Numbered from the stretch's first letter, positions 1 through 7,356 are shown. The stretch is DNA of 9,513 nt from an uncultured Flavobacterium sp. (GCF_946479975.1 NZ_CAMLIX010000190.1:1-9513), one strand, 5' to 3'. The notes: generated from the sequence alone by a model not told the origin. Numbers and translations are program-made.

Positions 1-1
1 T

Positions 2-64
2 TACAACAAAGGCGGCGGACAAGGTTTAGGTTATAAAGTCGACAACCAAACACTGTTTCAGTAA
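2..64 (+). CDS. 3' end of the incoming reading frame, probably the body of a polymorphic toxin gene (partial, frameshifted)
   Basis: From the window edge a frame reads YNKGGGQGLGYKVDNQTLFQ and then meets TAA at 62-64. The other two forward frames are closed nearby (TAG at 27-29 and TAA at 34-36), so this is the only frame that can carry an upstream gene across the edge. The Gly-rich, polar sequence is not diagnostic. The next frame (37-819) continues immediately as toxin-like protein with no ATG, so I infer that this piece and the next are one gene broken by a single-base indel near position 60. The alternative is a genuine gene end followed by an orphan toxin C-terminus. The 5' part lies outside the window. 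Confidence 0.45.
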   Translation, partial: YNKGGGQGLGYKVDNQTLFQ

Positions 65-819
65 TAACACAAAAACTTGATGATTATAAATCGCTAGGCA
101 ATACCATTTTAAAGCAAGGGGATAATATTGTCGCAATCGATGCCAATAATCAAATTATTGCTAAATTTGAAAATGGAGTTTGGAAGAATATAGAAGGATT
201 AGTATCTAAACTAAACAATAAGTCATTTTCATCTCTCAAAAAAGAGTTAAATGAACTTGATGACATATTAAATGCCCAATTTTTCGATGATTTTGCTAAT
301 GCTTCAGAAGATTTGTTGAAAAAAATACAGGATGAAAATTTACTTGATGTTTGGAAAAATAACATTAGAAGTACTGATATTAATGAATTAATAGCTTTTA
401 AAAGTAAAGGTTCATTGCGAGATCAATATATGCACCAGGTCGAAAATTTAAAAAACGAAAGAACTATTTTATTATCTCAAAATAAATCTAAAGAAGAAGT
501 TGCTAGATTACTTAATAAAAGGAGAAGGGATATTGGAGTAGAGTTTAAAGATGCAACTCCTGATGATCTAAGAGAGTGGATTTATAAATTTAATGTAAAA
601 AGATATACAGATAAATTAGGTCCAACATTTGATTTTTTATTTAAAAGCCATAAAGCAAAAGGCTTAACTGATGAGCAAGCTTTTGATAAAATTATGGAGA
701 CATCAGCATCACCTTTAGGAGGCAAAGAGGCTTTAGGGGCTGCGATGAGAAAAACTTTCGCAGATGAAGAAGAAAATCTATCTTTATTAAATATAATTTT
801 AAAAAAATATAGAATGTAA
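37..819 (+). pseudogene. Polymorphic toxin C-terminal region (pre-toxin linker plus probable toxin domain), detached from its N-terminus by a frameshift
   Basis: This frame is open from 37 and ends at TAA 817-819. It has no in-frame ATG until about 430; the earliest alternative start is TTG at 313, which would cut through continuous coding-like sequence. The first part (roughly 60-420) reads like the linker ahead of the toxin tip in polymorphic toxins of this phylum, with motifs such as IVAIDANNQIIAKFENG and DFANASEDLLKKI. The last part (roughly 500-819) is basic and helical and contains RRRDIGVEFKDATPDDLREW and KRYTDKLGPTFDFL. From memory this resembles a recurring C-terminal module of contact-dependent toxins, often taken to be a nuclease, but I cannot name the family or catalytic residues. 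No signal peptide or membrane segment is visible. The 1-bp overlap with a small acidic downstream gene fits a toxin-immunity pair. It may be an intact toxin affected by a sequencing error, a decayed gene, or an orphan tip still kept in check by the immunity protein. Confidence 0.6.
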
Positions 820-1115
820 TGGGATTAAACAATTTTGAATTGGAAAAATTCAAGCTAACTATAAAAAAGGCGGCAGAAGAGTTGGGTACAAATGAAATAT
901 TATTTACTTCTGAATGGATTTATGACTTACCAACGCAATCTATAAAAATTAATGAAATACCTCTTCATGAAAAATATGATATTCCATTAGGTTGGGATGG
1001 CTATGGAATTAATGATCTTTTTAAACTAGAAAAAATGGGATTTTTATTAAAAATTTATGAATCAGATGAAGATCCAATCACTTTTGAAAAGACAATAAAA
1101 TTTCTAATAATATAA
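819..1115 (+). CDS. Probable immunity protein for the upstream toxin (98 aa, hypothetical)
   Basis: The ATG at 819-821 overlaps the last base of the toxin stop codon (TAATG), so translation is probably coupled. The protein has 98 residues, lacks a signal peptide and is probably cytosolic. It is acidic in its second half, with ESDEDP near residues 80-85. A central motif YDIPLGWDGYGINDLFKLEK (about residues 53-72) looks well ordered. I do not recognise a named family. The role is inferred from position, size and charge: immunity proteins sit directly after their toxin, are short and acidic, and bind the basic toxin tip. No separate promoter is seen, so it depends on transcription through the toxin. 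Its frame is intact although the upstream toxin frame is broken, consistent with continued need for protection. Confidence 0.65.
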   Translation: MGLNNFELEKFKLTIKKAAEELGTNEILFTSEWIYDLPTQSIKINEIPLHEKYDIPLGWDGYGINDLFKLEKMGFLLKIYESDEDPITFEKTIKFLII

Positions 1116-1176
1116 TCATGTTTTAAAAATCACACTAATCTATCTGTCAAATTATTTTAAAAAAAATTGATTAATC

Positions 1177-1209
1177 AAAAAATCCTTCTGAAATTCAGAA
1201 GGATTTTTT
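1177..1209. terminator. Bidirectional intrinsic terminator between convergent genes
   Basis: A perfect 16-bp inverted repeat (left arm 1177-1192, right arm 1194-1209) has the core TCCTTCTGAA/TTCAGAAGGA. An A-run on the left and a T-run on the right give a U-tract on either strand. It lies 62 bp after the immunity gene and 14 bp beyond the stop of the minus-strand LamG gene, so it probably ends both transcripts. Confidence 0.9.
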
Positions 1210-1222
1210 GTCTTGAAGATTA

Positions 1223-2119
1223 TTATTTTTTCTGAGTTCCATTTGTAATTTTAATCAAATAAGTTCCTTCTGGTAAATCGGTGAGGTTTGAAGCATCTGT
1301 TCCTATCAGTTTCTTGCCTTGAGAAAAGACTTCAATATTTTTTCCTTCTTTATTGGTTTCATTTGAAGAAGCAACTACTACAGGTGCAGCAACTTTTGAG
1401 GGAGGAACTACTGTTTTCTTTGCTGGACCATCTGCAACAGATTGTACTGGATTGGCAATGTTAGGTTTAGAACTATTATAAGCTTCTTTTATCTGTTCAT
1501 CGGTCATGGCAACGCTGTACAATTTAAGATCATCAATATCGGCATTTATACTTGTTGAGGTATTTAATTTTCCGACATTTAAAATATATCCTTTTGCTGT
1601 TCGCTCAACTCCTTCTACTGATTTTAATAACTCGCCGTTACGGTAAATTTTTGATACATTTCCATCGTAGGTAACACTATAAAAATACCAAGTATCTTTT
1701 ACCAGCGGAACAGAAACTACAATATTGTTGGTATCTCCCCAGCCCACCAAACTTAGATCAGAACTACCTGAAACTGCAGGCTGTTGTATTAATCCAAAAT
1801 ACTGGCCGTTGACTGCTGCGCCATAACCAAAAATATAATTGGGAATGTTTACAGCATTAAATTTTACCCAGACAGAAAAAGTTTTTGACTTGTTATCCTG
1901 CGGAAGATCTCCTACTACGGCTTGATAAGCCTTATTAGCAAGTCTCAATGCACTTTTTGGCGCTCCCATTCTATCGTTGACAAAAACCGGAGTTCCTAAA
2001 AAAGAAATGGTGTTATCTGCACTATTCAAGTTTCCGTTGAACGTAAATTCTTGAACCGGATTTTGTGCATTGGTATTTAAAAAACTTACAAACATTAAAG
2101 CGAGTAATATTTTTTTCAT
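1223..2119 (-). CDS. Exported LamG/concanavalin A-like (jelly-roll) domain protein, copy 1, with short T9SS-like C-terminal tail
   Basis: The start chosen is the ATG at 2117-2119, because it opens directly into a signal peptide (MKKILLALMFVSFLNTNAQ, likely cut near residue 19). The open frame extends to 2185, but that extension would bury the signal. The protein has 298 residues. Residues about 22-220 form one LamG-like beta-sandwich, recognisable by FSVWVKF, WYFYSVTYDG, SKIYRNGELL and the closing INADIDDLKLYSVAMTDEQI. A Pro/Ala/Val-rich linker follows (about 221-258), then a tail at 261-298 with NIEVFSQGKKL and DLPEGTYLIKI. The tail resembles the second half of type IX secretion system type A sorting tails. 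Expected location is the cell surface or outside. The ligand is unknown; such domains commonly bind carbohydrate or mediate adhesion. It is a paralogue of the next minus-strand gene, roughly half identical by eye, and shares an upstream palindrome with it. Confidence 0.85.
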   Translation of the reverse strand: MKKILLALMFVSFLNTNAQNPVQEFTFNGNLNSADNTISFLGTPVFVNDRMGAPKSALRLANKAYQAVVGDLPQDNKSKTFSVWVKFNAVNIPNYIFGYGAAVNGQYFGLIQQPAVSGSSDLSLVGWGDTNNIVVSVPLVKDTWYFYSVTYDGNVSKIYRNGELLKSVEGVERTAKGYILNVGKLNTSTSINADIDDLKLYSVAMTDEQIKEAYNSSKPNIANPVQSVADGPAKKTVVPPSKVAAPVVVASSNETNKEGKNIEVFSQGKKLIGTDASNLTDLPEGTYLIKITNGTQKK

Positions 2120-2176
2120 AATTGTATATTTTATCAGAATGTTCTTTTTGAGTTCAAAACAAGTTATATTAACATT

Positions 2177-2195
2177 AAATGCCATTCAGGCATTT
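2177..2195 (-). other. Small hairpin in the leader of LamG copy 1
   Basis: A perfect 7-bp stem (AAATGCC/GGCATTT) with a 5-base loop lies about 58-76 nt before the start codon, inside the presumed 5' UTR. No U-run follows, so it does not look like a terminator. I saw no equivalent in the leader of the paralogue. Any role in mRNA stability or translation is speculative. Confidence 0.3.
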
Positions 2196-2234
2196 CTCTA
2201 CTCTTATTTTCTTTACTTTTTTTATAAATTTTGT

Positions 2235-2266
2235 TAAAACTATAATTTTAATTCAGTACTAACAAA
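2235..2266 (-). promoter_or_regulatory. Candidate promoter for LamG copy 1
   Basis: On the minus strand a TTTG (2263-2266) is followed after 20 bases by TAGTTTTA (2235-2242), matching the Bacteroidota pattern TTTG-N19-21-TAnnTTTG with one mismatch in the last base. It would give a leader of about 110 nt and place the conserved palindrome at 2274-2289 just upstream of the -33 box. This is a visual match only. Confidence 0.4.
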
Positions 2267-2273
2267 TAATTCC

Positions 2274-2289
2274 TACATATAAATATGTA
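2274..2289. promoter_or_regulatory. Palindromic operator candidate upstream of LamG copy 1
   Basis: TACATAT-AA-ATATGTA is a perfect 7+7 inverted repeat about 155 bp before the start codon. A near-identical palindrome at 3603-3618 sits before the paralogous gene, with A/T pairs replaced by G/C symmetrically on both arms, and both are flanked by AATAATT and a CAAA. Matched changes in both arms suggest binding by a dimeric regulator. The regulator is not in this window. Confidence 0.55.
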
Positions 2290-2364
2290 ATTCTCACAAA
2301 TTAAAATTAGACCAATTTTTTTATTTTTACAACAATTTCAAAATAGAAATATACTTATGGTATA

Positions 2365-2397
2365 AAAAAGCCTTCTGATGCTCTCAAAAGGCTTTTT
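2365..2397 (-). terminator. Intrinsic terminator after LamG copy 2
   Basis: A 10-bp perfect stem AAAAAGCCTT/AAGGCTTTTT (2365-2374 with 2388-2397) encloses a 13-base loop. Read on the minus strand it is followed by a U-run from 2369 down to 2364. It lies about 70 bp downstream of the copy 2 stop codon and upstream of the copy 1 regulatory region, so the two LamG genes are probably separate transcripts. Confidence 0.8.
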
Positions 2398-2469
2398 AAC
2401 TATTCCAAAAAATTTCGTTGCATTGGCAACATTAAAAACTAATATTAAAAAACTAAGTAAAAGGCTGGA

Positions 2470-3393
2470 TTATTTTGAAGTAATCTTTTTAGATGAAGAG
2501 CTTGTAACTTTTAGTAAATAAGTCCCCTCTGGCAAATCATGTATGTTCAATGCGTTACTTCCTTCTATTTTTTGACCTTGCGAATACACTTCAATATTTT
2601 TATTTGCACCGCTAACATCGCTAGAAGTAATTATTGATCCACTTGTAGCTTTTGCAGTTGTTTTTCCCTTTGTGCCTACAGAAGTTGTTTTAGAAGTTTT
2701 AAGTTCGATTGCAGGTGCAGCAACTAGAGAAACAGATGGTTTTCCGCTTTCGTAGAGTTCATTTACCTGTTCCGGTGTCAAAGCTATATTGTAGATTTTT
2801 AAATCGTCTATATCGGCGTTTATGCCAATAGTGGTATTGATTTCACCTAATCTAAAAATAGTTCCATTTGTAGCTCTTGTCATGCCTTCAAGATATTTAA
2901 GTAATTTTCCGTTACGGTAAATTTTAGAAGTCGTTCCTTCGTACGTAATTGTGTAATTGTACCATACATACTTTTCAAGCGGTGTAGATACAATAACATC
3001 ATTTGACGCTCCCCAAGCCGCTAAGCTTAGATCAGAGTTAGAAGAAGTTGTTCCTTGCTGCAATAATCCACAGTATTGTGCATTATATGCATTTCCGTAA
3101 CCCCAAATATAATTAGCGTTTGAGATGTCATTAAATTTAATCCAAATACTAACTGTTCTAGCACTCTTTTCTTGTGGCAGATTGTCTATCACTGCCTCTA
3201 AAGCTTTATTATTTAATCGTTGAGCTCCTCTGATATTTCCTGCTCTGTCGGCAACAAAATTATCAATACCCATAAAAGATGTGGTATTGGAGGTATTATT
3301 TAAAGTAGCATTAAAATTAAATTCCTGAATAGGTGTTTGCGCAGTAACATTCAAATAACTTACAAACAAAAATGTGAGTAGTAATTTTTTCAT
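2470..3393 (-). CDS. Exported LamG/concanavalin A-like (jelly-roll) domain protein, copy 2, with short T9SS-like C-terminal tail
   Basis: The ATG at 3391-3393 opens into a clear signal peptide (MKKLLLTFLFVSYLNVTAQ, cut near residue 19). Of 307 residues, about 22-220 form one LamG-like domain with VSIWIKF, WYNYTITYEG, SKIYRNGKLL and INADIDDLKIYNIALTPEQV. A Thr/Ser/Lys-rich low-complexity linker follows (about 225-262), longer and more Ser/Thr-rich than in copy 1. The tail (266-307) has NIEVYSQGQKI and DLPEGTYLLKV, ending in Lys- and Ser-rich residues. Probable fate is export across the inner membrane and then surface display or secretion by the type IX system, judging from the tail. Ligand and function are not identifiable. 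Together with copy 1 it looks like a tandem duplication in which domain and tail are conserved while the linker has drifted. Confidence 0.85.
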   Translation of the reverse strand: MKKLLLTFLFVSYLNVTAQTPIQEFNFNATLNNTSNTTSFMGIDNFVADRAGNIRGAQRLNNKALEAVIDNLPQEKSARTVSIWIKFNDISNANYIWGYGNAYNAQYCGLLQQGTTSSNSDLSLAAWGASNDVIVSTPLEKYVWYNYTITYEGTTSKIYRNGKLLKYLEGMTRATNGTIFRLGEINTTIGINADIDDLKIYNIALTPEQVNELYESGKPSVSLVAAPAIELKTSKTTSVGTKGKTTAKATSGSIITSSDVSGANKNIEVYSQGQKIEGSNALNIHDLPEGTYLLKVTSSSSKKITSK

Positions 3394-3529
3394 AATAATA
3401 GATTTAGGGATTAAAAAATTAAGTTATTTTAACACTGCTAAACTAGATTATTATAAATTTGAGATAAAATTTTTCCGACAACTTACACAAATACTCGTTA
3501 AAATAAAGAATTCTGGTCATATTAAACCT

Positions 3530-3537
3530 CAAAAGTA
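3530..3537 (-). promoter_or_regulatory. Candidate -7 promoter element for LamG copy 2
   Basis: TACTTTTG on the minus strand is an exact TAnnTTTG match. No good TTTG box lies 19-21 bases upstream, so activation may be needed. The resulting leader would be about 130 nt. The conserved palindrome lies 65 bp further upstream, farther than in copy 1. Visual match only. Confidence 0.35.
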
Positions 3538-3602
3538 ATTTTTACGATTTCACTAATATTATTAAATTTATCATTCAATTTTTAATCAACTTAATAATTT
3601 CT

Positions 3603-3618
3603 TACGTATAAATACGTT
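3603..3618. promoter_or_regulatory. Palindromic operator candidate upstream of LamG copy 2
   Basis: TACGTAT-AA-ATACGTT is an inverted repeat with 6+6 perfect pairs (3604-3617), about 210 bp before the start codon. It matches the palindrome at 2274-2289 base for base except for a symmetric A-to-G and T-to-C pair and the last base. Both copies share AATAATT on one side and CAAA 6-7 bases away on the other. The rest of the intergenic stretch (3394-3665) is AT-rich, with no gene seen. Confidence 0.55.
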
Positions 3619-3665
3619 TTTTAACAAAAGTAACATAATTTATCAACTCGATTAAAATCATAAAA

Positions 3666-3695
3666 AAACTCCATTCGCAAATACGAATGGAGTTT
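3666..3695 (-). terminator. Intrinsic terminator of the cysteine synthase-like gene
   Basis: A perfect 12-bp stem AAACTCCATTCG/CGAATGGAGTTT (3666-3677 with 3684-3695) has a 6-base loop. Read on the minus strand it ends in a U-run (complement of 3662-3668). It lies 24 bp past the stop codon at 3719. Confidence 0.9.
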
Positions 3696-3718
3696 GATAT
3701 TCAAAAAAGTAAATTTAA

Positions 3719-4759
3719 TTACTTTACGAATTCAATTTTTTGAACTTCTTCTTCATTTACACTGTCAAAGAAACCTTGTTCGTTCATCCAGTCATCACTG
3801 AATACTTTACTCATGTAACGAGAACCGTGATCTGGAAAAATAGCAATAATATTGCTTTCCTTTGTAAACTCTCCTTCTTCAGCATATTGCTTAATAGCCT
3901 GCATTACTGCCCCAGAAGTATATCCAACAAATAAACCTTCTTTTCGAGTGATTTCTCTAGCTGAGTGAGCACTTTCTTCGTCGGTTACTTTCATGAATTT
4001 ATCAATAATATCAAAATCTGTAGCCGATGGAATCAAGTTTTTACCTAAACCTTCTATACGGTATGGATAAATTTCTTTGCTGTCAAACTCTCTAGTTTCG
4101 TGGTATTTTTTCAATACTGAACCAAAAGCATCAACTCCGAGGATTCTAATATTTGGATTTTTTTCTTTTAGGAATTTTGCAGTTCCAGAGATAGTTCCTC
4201 CTGTTCCGCTGCAAGCAATTAAGTGCGTTATTTGTCCTTTTGTCTGTTCCCAGATTTCTGGACCTGTAGTGTTGTAGTGAGCATCAATATTTAATTGGTT
4301 AAAATATTGATTAATGTATACTGATCCTTTTGTTTCCTCATGTAGACGCTTTGCTACGTTATAGTATGATCTTTCATCATCTGCAGAAACGTGGGCTGGA
4401 CACACATACACTTTAGCCCCTAAACTTCGCAACATGTCAATCTTATCTTTGGATGATTTTGAACTTACTGCTAAAATACAATTGTAACCTTTAATAATGC
4501 TCACCATTGCTAAACTAAATCCCGTGTTACCAGATGTTGTCTCAATAATGGTATCTCCCGGAGAAAGAATTCCTCTTTTCTCGGCTTCTTCAATAATATA
4601 TAATGCTATTCTATCTTTTGAGGAATGACCGGGGTTGAAAGCTTCTACCTTCGCGTAGAAATTCCCTTCTAACTCCTCGGTAATTTTATTTAGCTTAATA
4701 AGCGGGGTGTTACCTATTAATTCTAAAACATTATTATAAGCGGTTATTTCTTCTTTCAT
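3719..4759 (-). CDS. PLP-dependent cysteine synthase / cystathionine beta-synthase family protein
   Basis: The start chosen is the ATG at 4757-4759 ([20 protein letters not shown]), because family homology begins there; the open frame reaches 4819 but adds unrelated residues. Of 346 residues, all belong to a fold-type II PLP enzyme. [10 protein letters not shown] (41-50) holds the predicted Schiff-base lysine K48, TSGNTG (75-80) is the substrate loop, and SGTGGT (184-189) is the phosphate-binding loop. The C-terminal half, with [21 protein letters not shown] and [17 protein letters not shown], resembles the catalytic core of cystathionine beta-synthase more than CysK. There is no haem-binding N-terminus and no C-terminal CBS regulatory pair. 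Likely reaction: beta-replacement on serine or an O-acyl-serine to give cystathionine or cysteine, in the cytosol. The exact substrate cannot be read from the sequence. It lies 71 bp downstream of the peptidase gene on the same strand but has its own probable promoter. Confidence 0.9.
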   Translation of the reverse strand: MKEEITAYNNVLELIGNTPLIKLNKITEELEGNFYAKVEAFNPGHSSKDRIALYIIEEAEKRGILSPGDTIIETTSGNTGFSLAMVSIIKGYNCILAVSSKSSKDKIDMLRSLGAKVYVCPAHVSADDERSYYNVAKRLHEETKGSVYINQYFNQLNIDAHYNTTGPEIWEQTKGQITHLIACSGTGGTISGTAKFLKEKNPNIRILGVDAFGSVLKKYHETREFDSKEIYPYRIEGLGKNLIPSATDFDIIDKFMKVTDEESAHSAREITRKEGLFVGYTSGAVMQAIKQYAEEGEFTKESNIIAIFPDHGSRYMSKVFSDDWMNEQGFFDSVNEEEVQKIEFVK

Positions 4760-4807
4760 AAAAAAATAGTTAATCAAAGTCATTTTCAAATTAACCTTGA
4801 TAGGTTG

Positions 4808-4815
4808 CAAATTTA
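4808..4815 (-). promoter_or_regulatory. Candidate -7 element for the cysteine synthase-like gene
   Basis: TAAATTTG on the minus strand exactly matches TAnnTTTG and would give a leader of about 45 nt. It sits between the peptidase stop (4831) and the start at 4759. No clear -33 TTTG is seen at the right distance. No terminator is visible in this gap, so read-through from the peptidase gene is also possible. Confidence 0.4.
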
Positions 4816-4830
4816 ACAAAAAAAATCCAA

Positions 4831-6891
4831 TTAGCTTTTAATTTTTTCTAAATCTAATAAAAAACTAAATTCTTTTGCTAAGTCCTTCAAAGCCTCAAAA
4901 CGTCCCGAAGCCCCGCCATGCCCTGCATCCATGTTCGTATCTAGAAACAAAAGTTTATCATTTGTTTTTAATTCTCTCAATTTTGCAACCCATTTAGCTG
5001 GCTCCCAATACTGTACCTGCGAATCGTGCAATCCGGTAGAAACATACATATTAGGATATTCCTGCGCTTTCACATTATCGTAAGGTGAATACGACAACAT
5101 ATAATCGTAATATTTTTTATTATTTGGATTTCCCCATTCGTCATACTCTCCAGTTGTAAGCGGAATACTGTCATCCAGCATCGTGGTAATTACGTCTACA
5201 AAAGGCACCTGAGCGATAACGCCATTATACAATTCAGGAGCTTCATTTACAATAACTCCCATTAAAAGTCCGCCAGCAGATCCTCCCTCTGCATAAAGAT
5301 GTTCAGGAGAAGTGTACTTTTGGTCTATTACAAATTTAGAGCAATCGATGAAATCTGTAAAGGTATTTTTCTTTTTTAACAGTTTTCCGTCTTCATACCA
5401 TTGTCTTCCTAAATCTTCTCCGCCTCTAATATGCGCTATCGCGTAAACAAATCCGCGGTCTAGAAGCGATAATCTTGTTGAAGAAAAATAAGTGTCCATC
5501 GTAATTCCGTAAGAACCGTAAGCATAAAGCAATAGCGGATTTTTACCGTTTTTCTCTAATCCTTTTCGGTAAACCATCGAAATTGGCACCTTTACCCCAT
5601 CTCTCGCCGTTGCCCAAACTCTTTCTTCTACATAATTGTTTTTATCAAACTTTCCGCCTAAAACCTGTTGTTCTTTTAAGATTTCTTTGGTTTGAGTCTT
5701 CATATTGAAATCAATTACAGAAGACGGTGTGGCCAATGATTGATAGCTGTAACGCAAAATATCAGTATCAAAGTCAACGTTTGTTGTTGTGTAAGCATTA
5801 TAGGTTTCACTGCCAAAAGGGAGATAATAATCTGGCTCATCGTTCCACGGCATAATTCGGATGTGATTTAATCCGTTTGAACGTTCTTCTACAACCAAAT
5901 AATTTTTGAAGATTTCGATATCTTCCAACAAAACATCTTCTCTGTGCGGAATCAAATCTACCCAGTTTTTCTTTCCTGTTTTGTTTTCCGGCGTTTTCAT
6001 CAATTTAAAATTGGTCGCCTTATCTTTGTTTGTTAAAATATAAAACGAATCTTCATAATGAGAAATACTGTATTCCAATCCGCGAACTCTTGGCTGAAAA
6101 ACTGTAAATTCACCATCAGGATCATTCGAATTCAAAATTCTATATTCTGTCGTTAAAGTACTTCCAGAACCGATAACAATATATTTTCTTGATTTTTCTT
6201 TGCTTATTGAAACATTAAAAGTGTCATCTGTTTCATCATAAACCAAAACATCTTTTTCAGAAGACGTATTTAATTTATGTCTAAAAACTTTATCTGCCCT
6301 TAATGTTTTTTCATCTTGTCTCACATAAAAAATAGTATTGTTATCATTTGCCCAAACTGAAGCTCCGGTAACATTTTCTACTTTATCTGCTAAAATTTCT
6401 CCCGTTTCTAAATTTTTAATTTGAATGGTATAAATTCTTCTTCCAACAATATCTAGTCCAAAACTGGCAAATTTATTATCTGGACTAATGCTCAAGCCTC
6501 CAAGTTTGAAATAGGCATGTCCTTTCGCCATTTCATTACAGTTAAAAAGAATTTCTTCCTCAGCAGAAAGACTACCTTTTTTTCTAGCGAAAATTGGATA
6601 ATCCTGCCCTGTTTCAAAACGTGTTATGTAAAAATATCCATTGTAGAAATAAGGAACCGAAGAATCATCTTCTTTAATTCTTCCTTTCATTTCTTCAAAA
6701 AGATCGTTCTGTATTTTTTTTGTATGAGAAGTCATGCTCTCGTAGTAAGCATTCTCCTGATTTAGGTAATCAATCACCTCAGAATTTTCGCGGTCATTTA
6801 ACCAAAAGTAGTTGTCAATCCTGGATTCTTTATGTTTTTTTAATGTTTTTGGAATTACTTTAGCCTTTGGAGCAGGTATATTGTTTTGCAT
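4831..6891 (-). CDS. ptrB: Oligopeptidase B-like S9 family serine peptidase
   Basis: A 686-residue protein of normal oligopeptidase B length without a signal peptide, so probably cytosolic. The N-terminus has the family signature [20 protein letters not shown] (about 24-43), followed by a seven-bladed propeller region (about 70-400). The C-terminal alpha/beta hydrolase domain contains the [17 protein letters not shown] segment and the nucleophile elbow GGSAGG with Ser538. The other triad members are Asp623 in [15 protein letters not shown] and His658 in AGHGGASGR. Family members cleave short peptides after Arg or Lys and do not attack folded proteins. The start ATG at 6889-6891 has the leader TTAATAA without a Shine-Dalgarno sequence. 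It is the first gene of a minus-strand pair with the cysteine synthase-like gene and is divergent from the ybaB-like gene. The symbol is assigned by family resemblance. Confidence 0.93.
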   Translation of the reverse strand: MQNNIPAPKAKVIPKTLKKHKESRIDNYFWLNDRENSEVIDYLNQENAYYESMTSHTKKIQNDLFEEMKGRIKEDDSSVPYFYNGYFYITRFETGQDYPIFARKKGSLSAEEEILFNCNEMAKGHAYFKLGGLSISPDNKFASFGLDIVGRRIYTIQIKNLETGEILADKVENVTGASVWANDNNTIFYVRQDEKTLRADKVFRHKLNTSSEKDVLVYDETDDTFNVSISKEKSRKYIVIGSGSTLTTEYRILNSNDPDGEFTVFQPRVRGLEYSISHYEDSFYILTNKDKATNFKLMKTPENKTGKKNWVDLIPHREDVLLEDIEIFKNYLVVEERSNGLNHIRIMPWNDEPDYYLPFGSETYNAYTTTNVDFDTDILRYSYQSLATPSSVIDFNMKTQTKEILKEQQVLGGKFDKNNYVEERVWATARDGVKVPISMVYRKGLEKNGKNPLLLYAYGSYGITMDTYFSSTRLSLLDRGFVYAIAHIRGGEDLGRQWYEDGKLLKKKNTFTDFIDCSKFVIDQKYTSPEHLYAEGGSAGGLLMGVIVNEAPELYNGVIAQVPFVDVITTMLDDSIPLTTGEYDEWGNPNNKKYYDYMLSYSPYDNVKAQEYPNMYVSTGLHDSQVQYWEPAKWVAKLRELKTNDKLLFLDTNMDAGHGGASGRFEALKDLAKEFSFLLDLEKIKS

Positions 6892-6923
6892 TTATTAAGC
6901 ATTAATTTTTAAATATTGTGACG

Positions 6924-6931
6924 CAAAAATA
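6924..6931 (-). promoter_or_regulatory. Candidate -7 element for the oligopeptidase B gene
   Basis: TATTTTTG on the minus strand matches TAnnTTTG exactly, about 33 bp before the start codon. No convincing -33 TTTG is seen. Visual match only. Confidence 0.4.
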
Positions 6932-6976
6932 GCACAAAGCCAACAGAACAGAATTAATTTTTTCTTAAAATATTCT

Positions 6977-7007
6977 ATTGAATTCACACAGCAATATACT
7001 AATTTTG
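6977..7007 (+). promoter_or_regulatory. Candidate promoter for the ybaB-like gene
   Basis: ATTG (6977-6980, one mismatch to TTTG) is followed after 19 bases by TAATTTTG (7000-7007), an exact TAnnTTTG. The start codon lies 28 bp further on, giving a short leader. With the minus-strand element at 6924-6931 this makes a compact divergent promoter region. Confidence 0.55.
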
Positions 7008-7035
7008 TATGAAATAATTTTAAAAATCAACAAAA

Positions 7036-7356
7036 ATGGATTTAATGGGAATGATGGGTAAACTTAAAGAAACCCAACAAAAAATTGAAGATACAAAAAA
7101 GCGTCTGGATACTGTTTTGATTGATGAACAAAGCGCTGACGGATTATTAAAAATTACAATTACTGCAAGCAGAAAAATAAAAACAATTTCTATTGACGAT
7201 TCTTTACTTGAAGATAAAGAGCAATTAGAAGATTATTTGATTGTTACTTTAAACAAAGTAATCGAAAAAGCCACAGATGTTAATGAAAGAGAATTAGATG
7301 CTGTTGCAAGAATGGATATGCCATCTATTCCTGGAATGGATAATTTGTTTAAATAA
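7036..7356 (+). CDS. YbaB/EbfC family nucleoid-associated DNA-binding protein
   Basis: 106 residues, the usual size for this family. The N-terminus [20 protein letters not shown] is the typical Met/Gly start leading into a long amphipathic helix. It is followed by the strand-rich core [20 protein letters not shown] (about 36-55) and the helix [20 protein letters not shown] (about 66-85). The C-terminus is Met/Pro/Gly-rich and flexible (about 92-106). Family members form dimers with a tweezers shape that bind DNA, and several act as nucleoid proteins. In many bacteria the gene lies beside dnaX and recR; that neighbourhood is absent here. The leader AAAAATCAACAAAA lacks a Shine-Dalgarno sequence, as expected for this phylum. 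No partner gene follows on this strand. Confidence 0.93.
   Translation: MDLMGMMGKLKETQQKIEDTKKRLDTVLIDEQSADGLLKITITASRKIKTISIDDSLLEDKEQLEDYLIVTLNKVIEKATDVNERELDAVARMDMPSIPGMDNLFK

Noticed and set aside
53..70. Programmed -1 ribosomal frameshift joining the two toxin frames
   Set aside because: No X-XXY-YYZ heptamer and no clear downstream stem-loop or pseudoknot; simple indel is the simpler reading.
150..365. Minus-strand open frame across the toxin linker
   Set aside because: Opposite to a plausible coding frame, Phe/Ser-rich shadow composition, no upstream signals.
2120..2185. N-terminal extension of LamG copy 1 to an upstream ATG at 2185
   Set aside because: It would place 22 unrelated residues ahead of a perfect signal peptide; the paralogue starts exactly at the signal peptide, and a candidate leader hairpin lies in this stretch.
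3740..4277. Plus-strand open frames at 3740-3934 and 4077-4277 inside the cysteine synthase-like gene
   Set aside because: Antisense shadows of a conserved enzyme, with no promoter or family resemblance.
4760..4819. N-terminal extension of the cysteine synthase-like protein to 4819
   Set aside because: The added 20 residues are hydrophobic filler outside family homology and would overlap the best promoter match at 4808-4815.
6517..6765. Plus-strand open frame inside the oligopeptidase B gene
   Set aside because: Antisense to the conserved N-terminal region; Phe-rich composition is typical of complement of Lys-rich coding sequence.
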